A stretch of 64,000 nucleotides of DNA from the NCBI GenBank assembly GCA_025084515.1, contig JAJAGP010001646.1, positions 1 to 64,000 of the forward strand, written 5' to 3'. A program made the position numbers and the translations under genes. This document shows, one piece after another, positions 21,801 to 34,900 of the stretch; position 1 is the stretch's first letter, and each line of letters begins with the position of its first letter. Below the pieces are notes generated by a model that saw only the letters and a program-made list of their open reading frames with translations, was not told the DNA's origin and ran no database searches. The stretch comes from Ancistrus triradiatus (taxonomy: Eukaryota; Chordata; Actinopteri; Siluriformes; Loricariidae).

Positions 21801-24800
21801 CCGAAATCTGAACAAAAATGAACTAAACCTGAAACTAAAAGGCTTGTCTGTTTTCCCCCCACTTTTTCAATGACACACAACCAAATTTTTTAAAATGTTA
21901 TTGATACCTCATATGAACAGTGATTACAGATCTCTAACACCTCTGGAAGCCATGAAATGATTCCACACGGCTGACATTTTTGCTCTTTATCTGCTGCTGC
22001 ACATACCAAACGTCTTTTCTGACACAGGATAGTGAGGGAAACAAACAGCAATTTTTTGTACGTTATATTGTTTATACCATTAAAATTAGACTAGATAAAG
22101 ATTTTGTCCCATGGATCTCATTGAAATGTGAGATTCTTATGCATTTTTTGGATGAAGAATCCAAATATGTTTTCAGAATTTTCTATAACCCATAATTTTT
22201 CTGTTGCAGTTTACTCACATATCATTACATTATAGTATACATAGTATACATGCACTAGTGCTGCACAGCATTTGAAACAAAAAGTTTAACAAACACATTA
22301 TTTCTCAGAACTTCCTGCTGCCACTGCCACTGAGACTCTCTGCAGAGTCTCTGGACTCCCTCTGTCCTCTAGTTTCCATGCCAGAAAAGTCCCTGGCTAA
22401 CTCACACTCTGCGGTCTCATAGATCAACTCTTCACACTGCTGAGAGAAAATGGAGAAAAAAACAACTCACCAACAGGCCTAGCACTGTCTGCTTTTTCTC
22501 TTCTTCTGTCAACATAGGTAAAACTTATTTCTCTCCAAAATAAACTACATTTTTGTGCCTTCACTTCCTTACTCAGCCCTCCTCCTACCCCGCCTACATT
22601 CTCTCTGATTGTTGAGAATTGTATGGTCTATTTTGCACAAAAGGTGACCAACATTCAATCATACTTCTGTTATCCAGCCAAGGTGAAGAAAACCAATATT
22701 CACCACTCAACTTTCTTAACATTCAAATCATTTTCTGAGGATGAAGTGATGGCACTAATGACTGCAACATGTCCACCGACCTATTCATTGAATACAATAC
22801 CATCCACACTTCACCAGACAATTGGCAGTAACCTTGAACCATATACCACAACAATGATCAAGACATCACCGTCATCTGGCCTGGTTCCTTCTCTCTGCAA
22901 GTTACACCTCTACTGAAGTAGTCATGACTCATTCCAGCTGATGTGTCCAATTACAGACCTGTTTCCCTCATTCCATTCCTGTCTAAAATGGTCAAAGTTG
23001 TCGTACTTAGACAGCTGTCCTCCTTCTTCAAGAAAACAACCATCTTGATACGATGCACCACCAATCATGCCCAAGGTGGGGCAAGAAACTACTCTCCTTG
23101 CAGTAACTGAAACACAAGGAAAACCACATGTCTTCAGTACGTATCCTTCTGGATCTGTCTGCTGCATTTGACCTTGTGAATCATCAGATTCTCATCTCCA
23201 TTCTTGATAACTCGTGTATCCTGGCTCCTCATTGGTTGAATGAGCTTCCCAGAGCATGACCCAGTAATGACCCAGTAGTCTCTCTTCCTTCCGCAGACTC
23301 ACCTCTTCAAACAACAGAGGATAATCTCGTCTATCCTTTGCACTTTTGTTCTACCTGCTCTTTGCATGTATTTTTTGTGAACTGTCCTCAAGCTCTCAGT
23401 GTTGGTTATTACATGAGACCTTAGTAAAAACTCCAAACACACTGTTAGATACATTAATTTACCATGTACTATGAGGCCAGTAACACACAGTCAAGGATTA
23501 TCTGTTCCAGAGCCTCCAAAAACATGACACTGGGTGACACTCAATCTGATGACAAGAATGGACACCAAGCAGAGGACAATGTGGATAAACTGAGTTTTTT
23601 TTTTTTTTTTTTTACATATTTTAAGTGTAATAACACCCTTATTTCCGAATACATAAATCACGCTTATTATGAAATGTAATTGTTCTGACACTTAAGAACC
23701 ATGTGTTGTAGAAGAATTCTGAAAACATATTCAAATTCAACAATCAAATAAAAAATAATTTAAGGTCCCCCTATGTTAATTTGCGGGAGAAAAAAGTTAC
23801 AATTTTATTGCCCAGTATTATTTAAAGCGTTCAACTTGCCAAAATGCCTGCTGTCTCCGTTTCCAGAGCTCCAGATCCCAGACTTTTTCATGCTCTCACA
23901 CACCTCAGCCCTGCAACGCCAGTGATCCCATTCTGCATTGTATTGTTTTATCACAACTGTCCCTTGTTGATTTCCTTAATCCAAGTTTGTTTGTGCGCAG
24001 AGTCCAAGATTTGTTCCCCAAGCTCCATTTGTATGCTATCTGTGTTCAGTTCCACACGGGAACCTTTTTCAGTCAGAAATTTAGAACTTTTGGGAGACAG
24101 AAATTTCAGTGCATCTCTCAGTCATATAATAAAATTATGCTCCTTGTCTGATGACCAGAAAATAGTCCATTACATCTAACTAGGACGCAAGTTAAAAACA
24201 TTTCAGCTTTTGTCCATTTGTTAGCACAGCACATACTCTCAGTTTGTATGTTTCCACAGATTAGTTTTGCATAGTTTACATAAATAAGAATATAAATCTG
24301 AATCACTGTGTGTACCTCATCTACTGGATATGCAAACATTGTGAAGGGGGAATAACCAAGTAAAAGTCAACCACATAAAAGTCATAAAAAGGCTGGAGCT
24401 ATCACTTTTTATGATTTTATACAAAATTGAATTACCCTATGTCCCATTAAAGAGATTTTGGCAATGGGTAGTTTTAGATTTGTAATGATCTTAGATTCAA
24501 AATGTACAAAAAGTTGCCAGTACATGATTGTTATTAAGTTATCAGAGGAGAAACACTCCAAACACATCACCATATTAGTTGGTTATTCTCAGAGTGATAT
24601 TCTAAATAAATTTGTTCATCTACCATGGCAGGCAGTGTAAATCCCAACACAGTGAAAAGAATATTTCAGCTTCACTAAAATGAGTGATAGCAGAAGGTAA
24701 AAACAGGAACTCACGCCAAACATTTGCCTGAGGTCTGGATCTCTGAACCTGAAAGGGATGTTGGAGACGTGGAGTCGCTTTGGTTGCGACTTGTTTTCCG

Positions 24801-27800
24801 TGCTTTCGGAGGATTGTGTCTGTTGCTGGCTGTCTGTCTGTGCTGCGTCGTCTGTTTGCTGCAAAGAAGAACAGACATAAACAGACAAAGGGGGAGAAGT
24901 ATGATTAGTGAATGATTTTCTATTTAAATCTTATATAGCTTTTTTAGATAATGTCCAGTGTATTTTATTTCATGAAGAACATCGCAATATCAGTTATGAT
25001 TCACAGTTATCTTCTGTTGTGAAGAAAGTATTATATTAAAATTATTATTTAAAGCAATTATATATTTATGAAACACAAAGTAAAGCAAGGTATAAGTTTG
25101 GGAGAGCCAGTGAAATCTAATGAAGTACTAAAACGTTATATGAAACACTTGTCTACAAATAAAGAATCAAGAATACCAACAAGTGAACCCATATATTAAA
25201 CAAAATCTGATTTCTTCTCTGGTGATTTGTGTTGTAGCATTGAAATGACTGTCATTTTGAAATATTGGACTGGCATTTGGCTGTTGACTTGGACCCATAC
25301 GCTTAGCATATTATAGCAGCCCATGGGAGTGTTGTGAGGCTCAGCTACAGCTGGTGGCTAAGCATTACGGCATTACTCAGCAATACAAGTGGTGGTGTGA
25401 AAAGGAGGACAGGGCTGCTTTACAAAGAGCAAGCCCATGATGACAGTGGAAAGGAAAAACTCCCTAAATGTGATGAGGAATAAACATTGGGAACACAAAC
25501 TAAATTACCTAAATGAATTAGCCAGCATCCAGGTGGGACTCCCAGCATGCATAGTAGTTATGGGAAACTGGATTTATTTTCATTATTTTAAAAGTTATAT
25601 GGCATGTTTTTATGTTTACTGTTACATACAGTGGGGCAAAAAAGTATTTAGTCAGCCACTGATTGTGCAAGTTCTCCTACTTAGAAAGAAGAGAGAGGTC
25701 TGTAATTTTCATCATAGGTACACTTCAACTATGAGAGACAAAATGAGAAAAGAAAATCCAGGAAATCACATTGTAGGATTTTTAAATAATTGAATTGTAA
25801 ATCATGGTGGAAAATAAGTATTTAATCAATAACAAAAGTTCAACTCAATATTTGTAACATAACCTTTGTTGGCAATGACAGAGGTCAAACGTTTCCTGTA
25901 AGTCTTCACCACGTTTGCACAAACTGTAGCTGGTATTTTGGCCCATTCCTCCATGCAGATCTCCTCTAGAGCAGTGATGTTTTTGGGCAACACGGACTTT
26001 CAACTTCCTTCACAAATTTTTCTATGGGGTTTGAGGTCTGGAGACTGGCTAGGCCACTCCAGGACCTTGAAATGCTTTTTTACGGAGCCACACCTTTGTT
26101 GCCCGAGTGGTGTGGTTTGAGATCATTGTCATGCTGATGAGCCTTCAGATGGGCCTGGACATGTACTGGCTTAAGGCAGTGGGACATGCCTGGCACTGCA
26201 GGATCTGAGTCCCTCTCGGCATAGTGTGTTACTGAGGGTAGCCTTTGTTACTTTGGCCTCAGCTCTCTGCAGGTCATTCATCAGGTCCCTCCGTGTTGTT
26301 TTGGGATTTTTGCTCACTGTTCTCATGATCATTTTGACCCCACAGGATGAGATCTTGCGTGGAGCCCCACATCAAGGGAGATTATCAATGGTCTTGTATG
26401 TGTTCCATTTTCATACAATTGCTCCCACAGTTGATTTATTCACACCAAAATGCTTGCCTATTGTAGATTCACTCTTCCCAGCCTGGTGCAGGTCTACAAT
26501 TTTTTTCCTGGTGTCCTTCGACAGCTCTTTGGTCTTGGCCATGGTTGAGTTTGGAGTCTGACTGTTTGAGGCTGTGGACAGGTGTCTTTTATACAGATAA
26601 CGAGGTCAAACAGGTGACATTAATACTTGTAACGAGTGGAGGACAGAAGAGCTTCTTACAGAAGAAGTTACAGGTCTGTGAGAGCCAGAAATCTTGCTTG
26701 TTTGTGGGTGACCAAATACTTATTTTCCACCATGATTTACAATTAAATTCTTTTTTTTCTCATATTGTCTCTCATAGTTGAAGTGTACCTATGATGAAAA
26801 TTACAGACCTCTCTCATCTTTCTAAGTATGAGAACTTGCACAATCAGTGGGTGACTTAATACTTTTTTGCCCCACTGTACCTGTATTCTTTCATCATTTA
26901 GTAAGTTGAAGGGTTTATACACTTTTATGAGTTTATCTACTGCCTAGGAGAACATCTTGTGTCTTGTGTAACATTTCTTCGATAACCAAAATTAATAATT
27001 TCTGGAATTTGTTAGTTTACACACAGTTAGTTTGGCACAGGTAGCATCTTGACCTCTGCACATCACTGAACCTTGGGCACTCAACATTCCCTATCTTGGT
27101 TGTGTTTTGTCCCTCAGCAGCAGAGCACTGTCGGTAGAAACTCACCACTGATAACTGGGAGCTCACCACAAGCCTTGTCATTTCAGAATGCTCCTACTCA
27201 GTCATTTTCTCATAATGATTTAGACCTTGAAAAGGTTGCTGACCCCAGACCTTGACATACGCAGTTGAAACAAGATAATCAAAGTTATGTGTTGTTTGAT
27301 CTGTGAGTGGTCATAATGTTTTGGCTCATTAGTATATGCTTCTACAAAAAGGATGCACTTACAGATATTTTTCAGACCCTACAGAGGTAGTGGATAATAC
27401 ATAGGTCATTGCAATTACAGGACAAATTACATATCATTTTAACAGTCACTAGATCTGTAGAGCATCTGTTTATATTGTGACAAAATTCTCAGTTGAGGTG
27501 AGGTACATAAATTGGATGTACACAAATGAGCTACCAAAACAAAAAGAAACAACACACACACAAACACACTGTCCTTCTTTTAGTGCAATTTACTTCGAAC
27601 AAATAGATGATATGACAGGTAATACTTGCAACCTCAGGATTATTTGGAAAACACATTTACAGGTTGAGCTACCATAAAGATGTTATAACACGATTCCTAT
27701 ATTGAAGATGTTTTCAATGGTAAATAGAATTACAGTTTTTTTTATAACAAAAAAGAGCAGAGTTAAAAGCGGTGCTTCAAGATACACATGCAAACTATTA

Positions 27801-28904
27801 CTGCACTCCAGCACACTAACATACCAAATAGTATGTCAAATTGTTTCAGGCAAAGGATATTGAAAGCTTTTGAGAGAGGACTTAAATATCAATGTGACAG
27901 TACCTGATTGCTAACATTAACAGTATAGAGCACTTACGTTGTCATTACATGAGGCTCACAGTACAGTAGCAGAAGCGGTGAAAAACAATTAAATAATTTA
28001 TTTTCTAATCATTGTTTTGAGCTTCTAAGTTATGAGCAATATTTAAACAAAAACCTGCTATTAAAACTAAAGAAAATCTGGGAATACAAAACGTAGACTG
28101 ATCACAAATCACATTTAATGAGGGAAATATGCTGAATCTTTAGTAGGAACACGGTACTCTTACAACACCAATAGTGCTAAAATGTATGAAGCAGAAATGC
28201 AATTACTTATTGTAATTCCATCATGTATTCATTCCCAAACTTAAACAAGCAGTTGAACCGGAATATTAGTCACTATACTGTATGTAAGCAGCTTTATATT
28301 AATATCTGATCCCTTTCAAGCAGGAATGTTTTTCAGGTAGATAAAAGTTTCTTTACTTGTGCCATAATTGACATTTTTTTGGACAGAAATGCCAAATTAA
28401 AGCCCTGTTCAGTTTACTCTGTGTGACTTCACACCAGCTTCATGAGTGAACAACTATTTTAAACATTTACTATTTCAGACATGTTTGGATGTTTAAATAA
28501 TTGGATATTTAGAAATTTCAAAATTTAAAAAAAAAATGCATGTGAAACTTTTAAAAAATTGGGGGAAGACAATCCAAACTTGAATTGTTTTGTTAAAACA
28601 CTGCAGAATTAAAACTATGCATAAAACGATATACTACAATCCAGTCCTTGAGGTTAATTTAGTATGTATGTATGTATGCATGTAATATATATAACTTGAG
28701 TATGTTCTATACTTCTACAGAAATATGGCATAAATATAATTTTACAAAAGTCTTAAAGAGAATCCACATAAACATATGAGACAAAAAAATTACACATGGT
28801 CATTTATTAAGGAACATTTTCCAATATTACATATTTGTAAGTGGAAAAAGTATGTGAACTTTCAGTATCTGGTTTGGCTCCTCAGATGTGGAAGAGGATT
28901 TCCT

Positions 28905-28968
<64 letters not shown>

Positions 28969-31900
28969 TCACTGGCCTCTTTATTAGGTTCACCTGTTCA
29001 ACTGCCCATTAACACAAATATCTAATCATCCAGTCACTTGGCAGCAACTCATGATGACCTGCTGAAGGTCAAACTGAGCATCAGAATGGGTAAAAAGGTG
29101 AATTAAGTGACTTTGAACATTGCTAGACAGGTTTTTCTGAGTATTTCTGATCTCCTGATTTTCATACATAGCCATCTCTACAAATAATGGTCAGAAAAAT
29201 AGAGAGTACCTAGTGAGCAGCAGTTCTCTGGGTAAAAATGCCTTGTGATAGCAGAGGTCAGAAGAGAAAGGACAGAATTCTTAGCACCTAAAGGCATCTC
29301 ACACCCTTGGCTAATGAATCCTCATGTATCCACCATCAGGAGAACACTGAATAACAATGGTGTGCATGGCACGTTTGCCAGAGGGTTATTGGAAGAAATG
29401 TTTTGTGGACAGATGAGACCAAAATAGATCTCATTGGTTTAAATGAGAAGAGTCATGCCTGGAAAAAGCCTTTATCCCTTATCCCATCTGTGAAACACGG
29501 TAGTGATACTATCATGGTTTGGGCCTGTTTTGCTGCATCTGTCAGGGCAGCCTGTAATTAATTACAGATTTTCTTAAATACACAGCAAATGTTATATAAA
29601 CAGAGAATATAGATAAAGAGGGGATACCAGATCTGCCCAGGCAGAGTTACTCAATTACTGGTCCGGGACTCAAAAGAGTGTTTACCAATCATTGATCTGA
29701 CTCTGGTGCTAAACAACAGACACTGATAGGCTTGTTGACACAAACACACTAACACACATGTACACTACTGCTGGAGCGAGTGAGCCTTACATACATACAT
29801 TTACATTACAGCATTTAGCAGACACTCTTATCCAGAGCGACTTACAATTTATACAATCTTACAATCCAAGCAATTAGGAGCTAAGGGCCTTGCTCATAGA
29901 CCCATCCAGTGGCAACCTGGCAGAAGTGGGTTTTGAACCCTGGACCTTCTAGCCCCTAGTCTAGTACATCAGATTTACACAGAAGGCAAAACTGGGTGGA
30001 AAAATCACATAACCACACAAGAGCTGTGTTCCAAAACTGATTTTAACAGTTTTGCTGACCTGCAATGCCAATTACCCATTACGAGTCTTAAGGGCTGGTT
30101 ATGTGAATTTTGTTTGATGAGCCCTGGAAGAACACAAAAGATATGAGCAATCATAATTCATGACTTCAGAAACTACCAAATAGGCCTTTTGAAAATTTCT
30201 GATATCTTGTATTGTAGTTTACAGTATTTTATAATTTACTACAACTCGTCTACAGTACAGTAACATGGTGCCTCTTTGCCACTACTTTTTAGTAGAGGCA
30301 CACAGATCACCAAATGTGATGTAGCCTATTTACGTGAGTCAAATGCTAAAGCTGGCTGCTGTGTCATAAAGTTAGAAGAAAAGAGAGTAACGGTATTTGG
30401 AGATATGCATTTGATGAAAAGTAATGCAAAAGGTATGTTAAAAGAAAGTAAAGACAAGTTTGATTGCAAATGAAGAAAACTGGTAGAGAGAGAACATTAT
30501 AGAGTTAAGAAACAGACATTGATAAAAAGTTAGATTTATAGAGTTTGGGAATGACACCATCTCATGATGTTTGTTGGCTCATTTATTCCCATTTTCTAAG
30601 AGATATGACAAAAAAATGAGCCAACAACCATCATGAGATGGTGTCATTCCCAAACTCTATACATCTAATTTTTATAAATGTCTGTTTCTTAACTCTATAA
30701 TGTTCTCTCTCTACCAGTTTTCTTCATTTAGTCAGTCACTGATTGTGCAAGTTCTCCTATTTCGAAATATGAGAGAAGTCTCTAATTTTCATCATAGGTA
30801 CACTTCAACTATGAGAGACAAAATGAGAAAAAAAATCCAGGAAATCACGTTGTAGGACTTTTAAAGAATTAGATTGTAAATCATGGTGGAAAATAAGTAT
30901 TTGGTCACCCACAAACAAGCAAGATTTCTGGCTCTCACAGTCCTGTAACTTCTTTAAGAAGCTCTTCTGTCCTCCACTCGTTACAAGTATTAATGGCACC
31001 TGTTTGACCTCGTTATCTGTATAAAAGACACCTGTCCACAGCCTCAAACAGTCAGACTCCAAACTCAACCATGGCCAAGACCAAAGAGCTGTCGAAGGAC
31101 ACCAGGAACAAAATTGTAGACCTGCACCAGGCTGGGAAGAGTGAATCTACAACAGGCAAGCAGGTTGGTGTGAATAAATCAACTGTGGGAGCAATTGTAA
31201 GAAAATGGAAGACATACAAGACCATAGATAATCTCCCTCAATCTGGGGCTCCACGCAAGATCTCATCCCATTGGGTCAAACTGATCATGAGAACGGTGAG
31301 CAAAAATCCCAGAACTACACAGAGGGACCTAATGAATGACCTGCAGAGAGCTGGGACCAAAGTAACAAGGCTACCATCAGTAACTCACTATGTCAAAAGA
31401 AACTCAGATCCTGCAGTGCCAGGCGTCTCCCTCTGCTTAGGCCAGTACATGTCCAGGCCCATCTGAAGTTTGCCAGAGAGCATATGGATGATCCAGAAGA
31501 GGATTCGGAGAATATCATGTGGTCAGATGAAACCAAAATAGAACTTTTTGGTAAAAATTCAACTGGAAGAAAAATGATGCTGAGTCGCACCCCAAGAACA
31601 CCATACCTACTGCGAAGCATGAGGGTGGAAACATCATGCTTTGGGGCTGTTTTTCTGCAAAGGGGACAGGACAACTGATCCGTGTTAAGGGAAGAATGAA
31701 CGGGGCCATGTATAGTGAGATTTTAAGCCAAACGTGAAACGTGGCTGGGTCTTCCAGAATGACAATGATTCCAAACACACTGCTCGAGCAAAGAAAGAGT
31801 GGCTGCGTAAAAGCATTTCGAGGTCCTGGAGTGGCCTAGCCAGTCCATAGAAAATGTGTGGAGGGAGTTGAAAGTCCTTGTTGCCTCAAAACATCACTGC

Positions 31901-34900
31901 TCTAGAGGAGATTTGCATGGAGGAATGGGCCAAAATACCAGCTACAGTGTGTGCCAACCTGGTGAAGACTTACAGGACACGTTTGACCTCTGTCATTGCC
32001 AACAAAGGTTATGTTACAAAGTACTGAGTTGAACCAAATTTACTGACCAAATACTTATTTTCCACCATAATTTACAATTCAATTATTTAAAAATCCTACA
32101 ATGTGATTTTCTGGATTTTATTTTCTTATTTTGTCTTTCATAGTTGAAGTGTACCTATGATGAAAATTACAGACACCTCTCAACTTTCTAAGTAATAGAA
32201 CTTGCACAATCAGTGGCTGACTAAATACGTTTTTGCCCCACTGTGTATATATATATACACTACTGAAAAAAATAAAGGGAACACTTAAACAACACAATAT
32301 AACTCCAAGTAAATCAAACTTCAGTAAAATCAAACTGTCCATTCAGGAAGCAACACTGATTGACAATCAATTTCACATGCTGTTGTGCAAATGGAATAGA
32401 CAACAGGGGGAAATTATTGGCAATTAGCAAGACACACTCAATAAAGGAGTGGTTCTGCAGGTGGGGACCACAGAGCGCTTCTCAGTACCTATGCTTTCTG
32501 GCTGATGTTTTGGTCACTGTTGAATGTTGGTGGTGCTTTCACACTCGTGGTAGCATGAGACGGACTCTACAACCCACACAAGTGGCTCAGGTAGTGCAGC
32601 TCATCCATGATGGCACATCAATGCGAGCTGTGGCAAGAAGGTTTGCTGTGTCTGTCAGCATAGTGTTCAGAGGCTGGTGACGCTACCAGGAGACAGGTCA
32701 GTACACCAGGAGACGTGGAGGAGGCCGTAGGAGGGCAACAACCCAGCAGCAGGGGGGGGGACCGCTACCTCCGCCTTTGTGCAAGGAGGAACAGGAGGAG
32801 CACTGCCAGAGCCCTGTAAAATGACCTTCTGCAGGCAACAAATTTGCATGTGTCTGCACAAATGGTTAGAAACCGACTCCATGAGGATGGTATGAGGGGA
32901 AGAAATCCACAGATGGGGGTTGTGCTTACAGCCTAAGACCATGCAGGACACTTGGCATTTGCCAGAGAACACCAGGATTGGCAAATTCGCCACTGGGGCC
33001 CTGTGCTCTTCACAGATGAAAGCAGGTTCACACTGAGCACATGTGACAGACATGACAGAGTCTGGAGATGCCGTGGAGAGCGATCTGCTGCTTGCAACAT
33101 ACTTCAGCATGACTGGTTTGGCAGTCGGTCAGTAATAGTGTGGGGCGGCATTTCTTTGGAGAGCCGCACAGCCCTCCATGTGCTCGCCAGAGGTAGCCTG
33201 ACTGCCAGTAGGTACTGAAATTAGATCCTCAGACCCCTTGTGAGACCATATGCTGGTGCGGTTGGCCCTGGGTTCCTCCTAATGCAGGACAATGCTAGAC
33301 CTCATGTGGCTGGAGTGTGTCAGCAGTTCCTGCAAGATGAAGGCATTGAAGCTATGGACTGGCCCGCCCATTCCCCAGACCTGAATCCGATTGAGCACAT
33401 ATGGGACATCATGTCTCGCTCCATCCACCAACGTCACGTTGCACCACTGTCCAGGAGTTGGCGGATGCTTTAGTCCAGGTTTGGGAGGAGATCCCTCAGG
33501 AGACCATCCGCCACCTCATCAGGAGCATGCCCAGGCGTTGCAGGGAGGTCATACAGGCATGTGGAGGCCACACACAATACTGAGCCCCATTTTGACTTGT
33601 TTTAAGGACATTACATCAAAGTTGGATCAGCCTGTAGTGTGTTTTTCCATTTAAATTTTTTGTTTGTGACTCCAAATCCAGGCCTCATTGGTTAATAAGT
33701 TTGATTTCCATTGATGATTTTTGTGTGATTTTGTTGTCAGCACATTCAGCTTTGTACAGAACAAAGTGTTCAATGAGAATATTTCATTCATTCAGATCTA
33801 GGATGTGTTATTTGAGTGTTCACTTTATTTTTTGAGCAGTGTATATATATATAGATATATATATGCCAATAATTAAAATGTTCCAATCACCTTGAACTGA
33901 CAAACTGTTACATTCAATTCCAATAGAGACAAGGAATACAGGTGCAAGTGTACTGACTTTATTAACAGGAGACATAGTGTGAATAATGCAAACAGGCTAC
34001 AACCAATACTGATGACATGACTGGTGTTTCACACAGAAGATGCAAACAACTCTACCATACACAGTAAGCCAACTAACACAATACTCAGAGGTGATATATA
34101 CATACAATGTGAAGACAAGCACCAATATAAACACCATAAGGACTTAACAACACAATGCCACATGGTGCTATGCAAAGCAATAAGCTAACACACTAACGCT
34201 AACAGGAGAACAATACACAGATTCTAAACTAACATTAACAGACAGATAATTTGCATACAGAACCCAAGGAGGCAAAAAGAAGCACTGGAGCCAAGAAACC
34301 ACATATGGGTGACAGGACCAGACAAGGAAGTGAACAGGAAGGAGAGTATTTATAGAAAAGGACAGCAGGTGGCAACAGCTCCACCTGCTGTGGAAAGGGA
34401 AGAGTCAGGGAAAAGTCATGCCAGATGATTTGGCTATCCAGCACACCTCATCCTGACAAAAACAAATCTCCAAGGAGCACTGTTGGAGAGTTACAGAATT
34501 AAGTCTCCAAACTATCATCACAGACCACTTTGATGCCAACGGACTATTTGGAAGGCTTTCCAGGAAAAAAGTGTTTCCTATCATCTACCCATAAATGTAA
34601 ATACCTGGAGTTTGCTAAATGTTACTGGGACGTTGACGAAATGATGTTCTATAGTGAGACCAAAATTACCTCTGTGGCAAACAATGCTCAAGTTTATTTT
34701 GGGATAAAAAGAAGGACTACACTGAATAGAAACATATGCCCACAATATGGAAGAGGGTCTGTGATGTTAGGGGGCTGTTTACATCAAAAGGCTCTGGAAA
34801 CCTCTTTAGGGTAGATAGTATTGTGGACATGAAATAACAGAGAATTTAAAATCAAAATGTGTCTGTCTCTGCCAAGAAACTAAAAAAAACATAAAAAACA

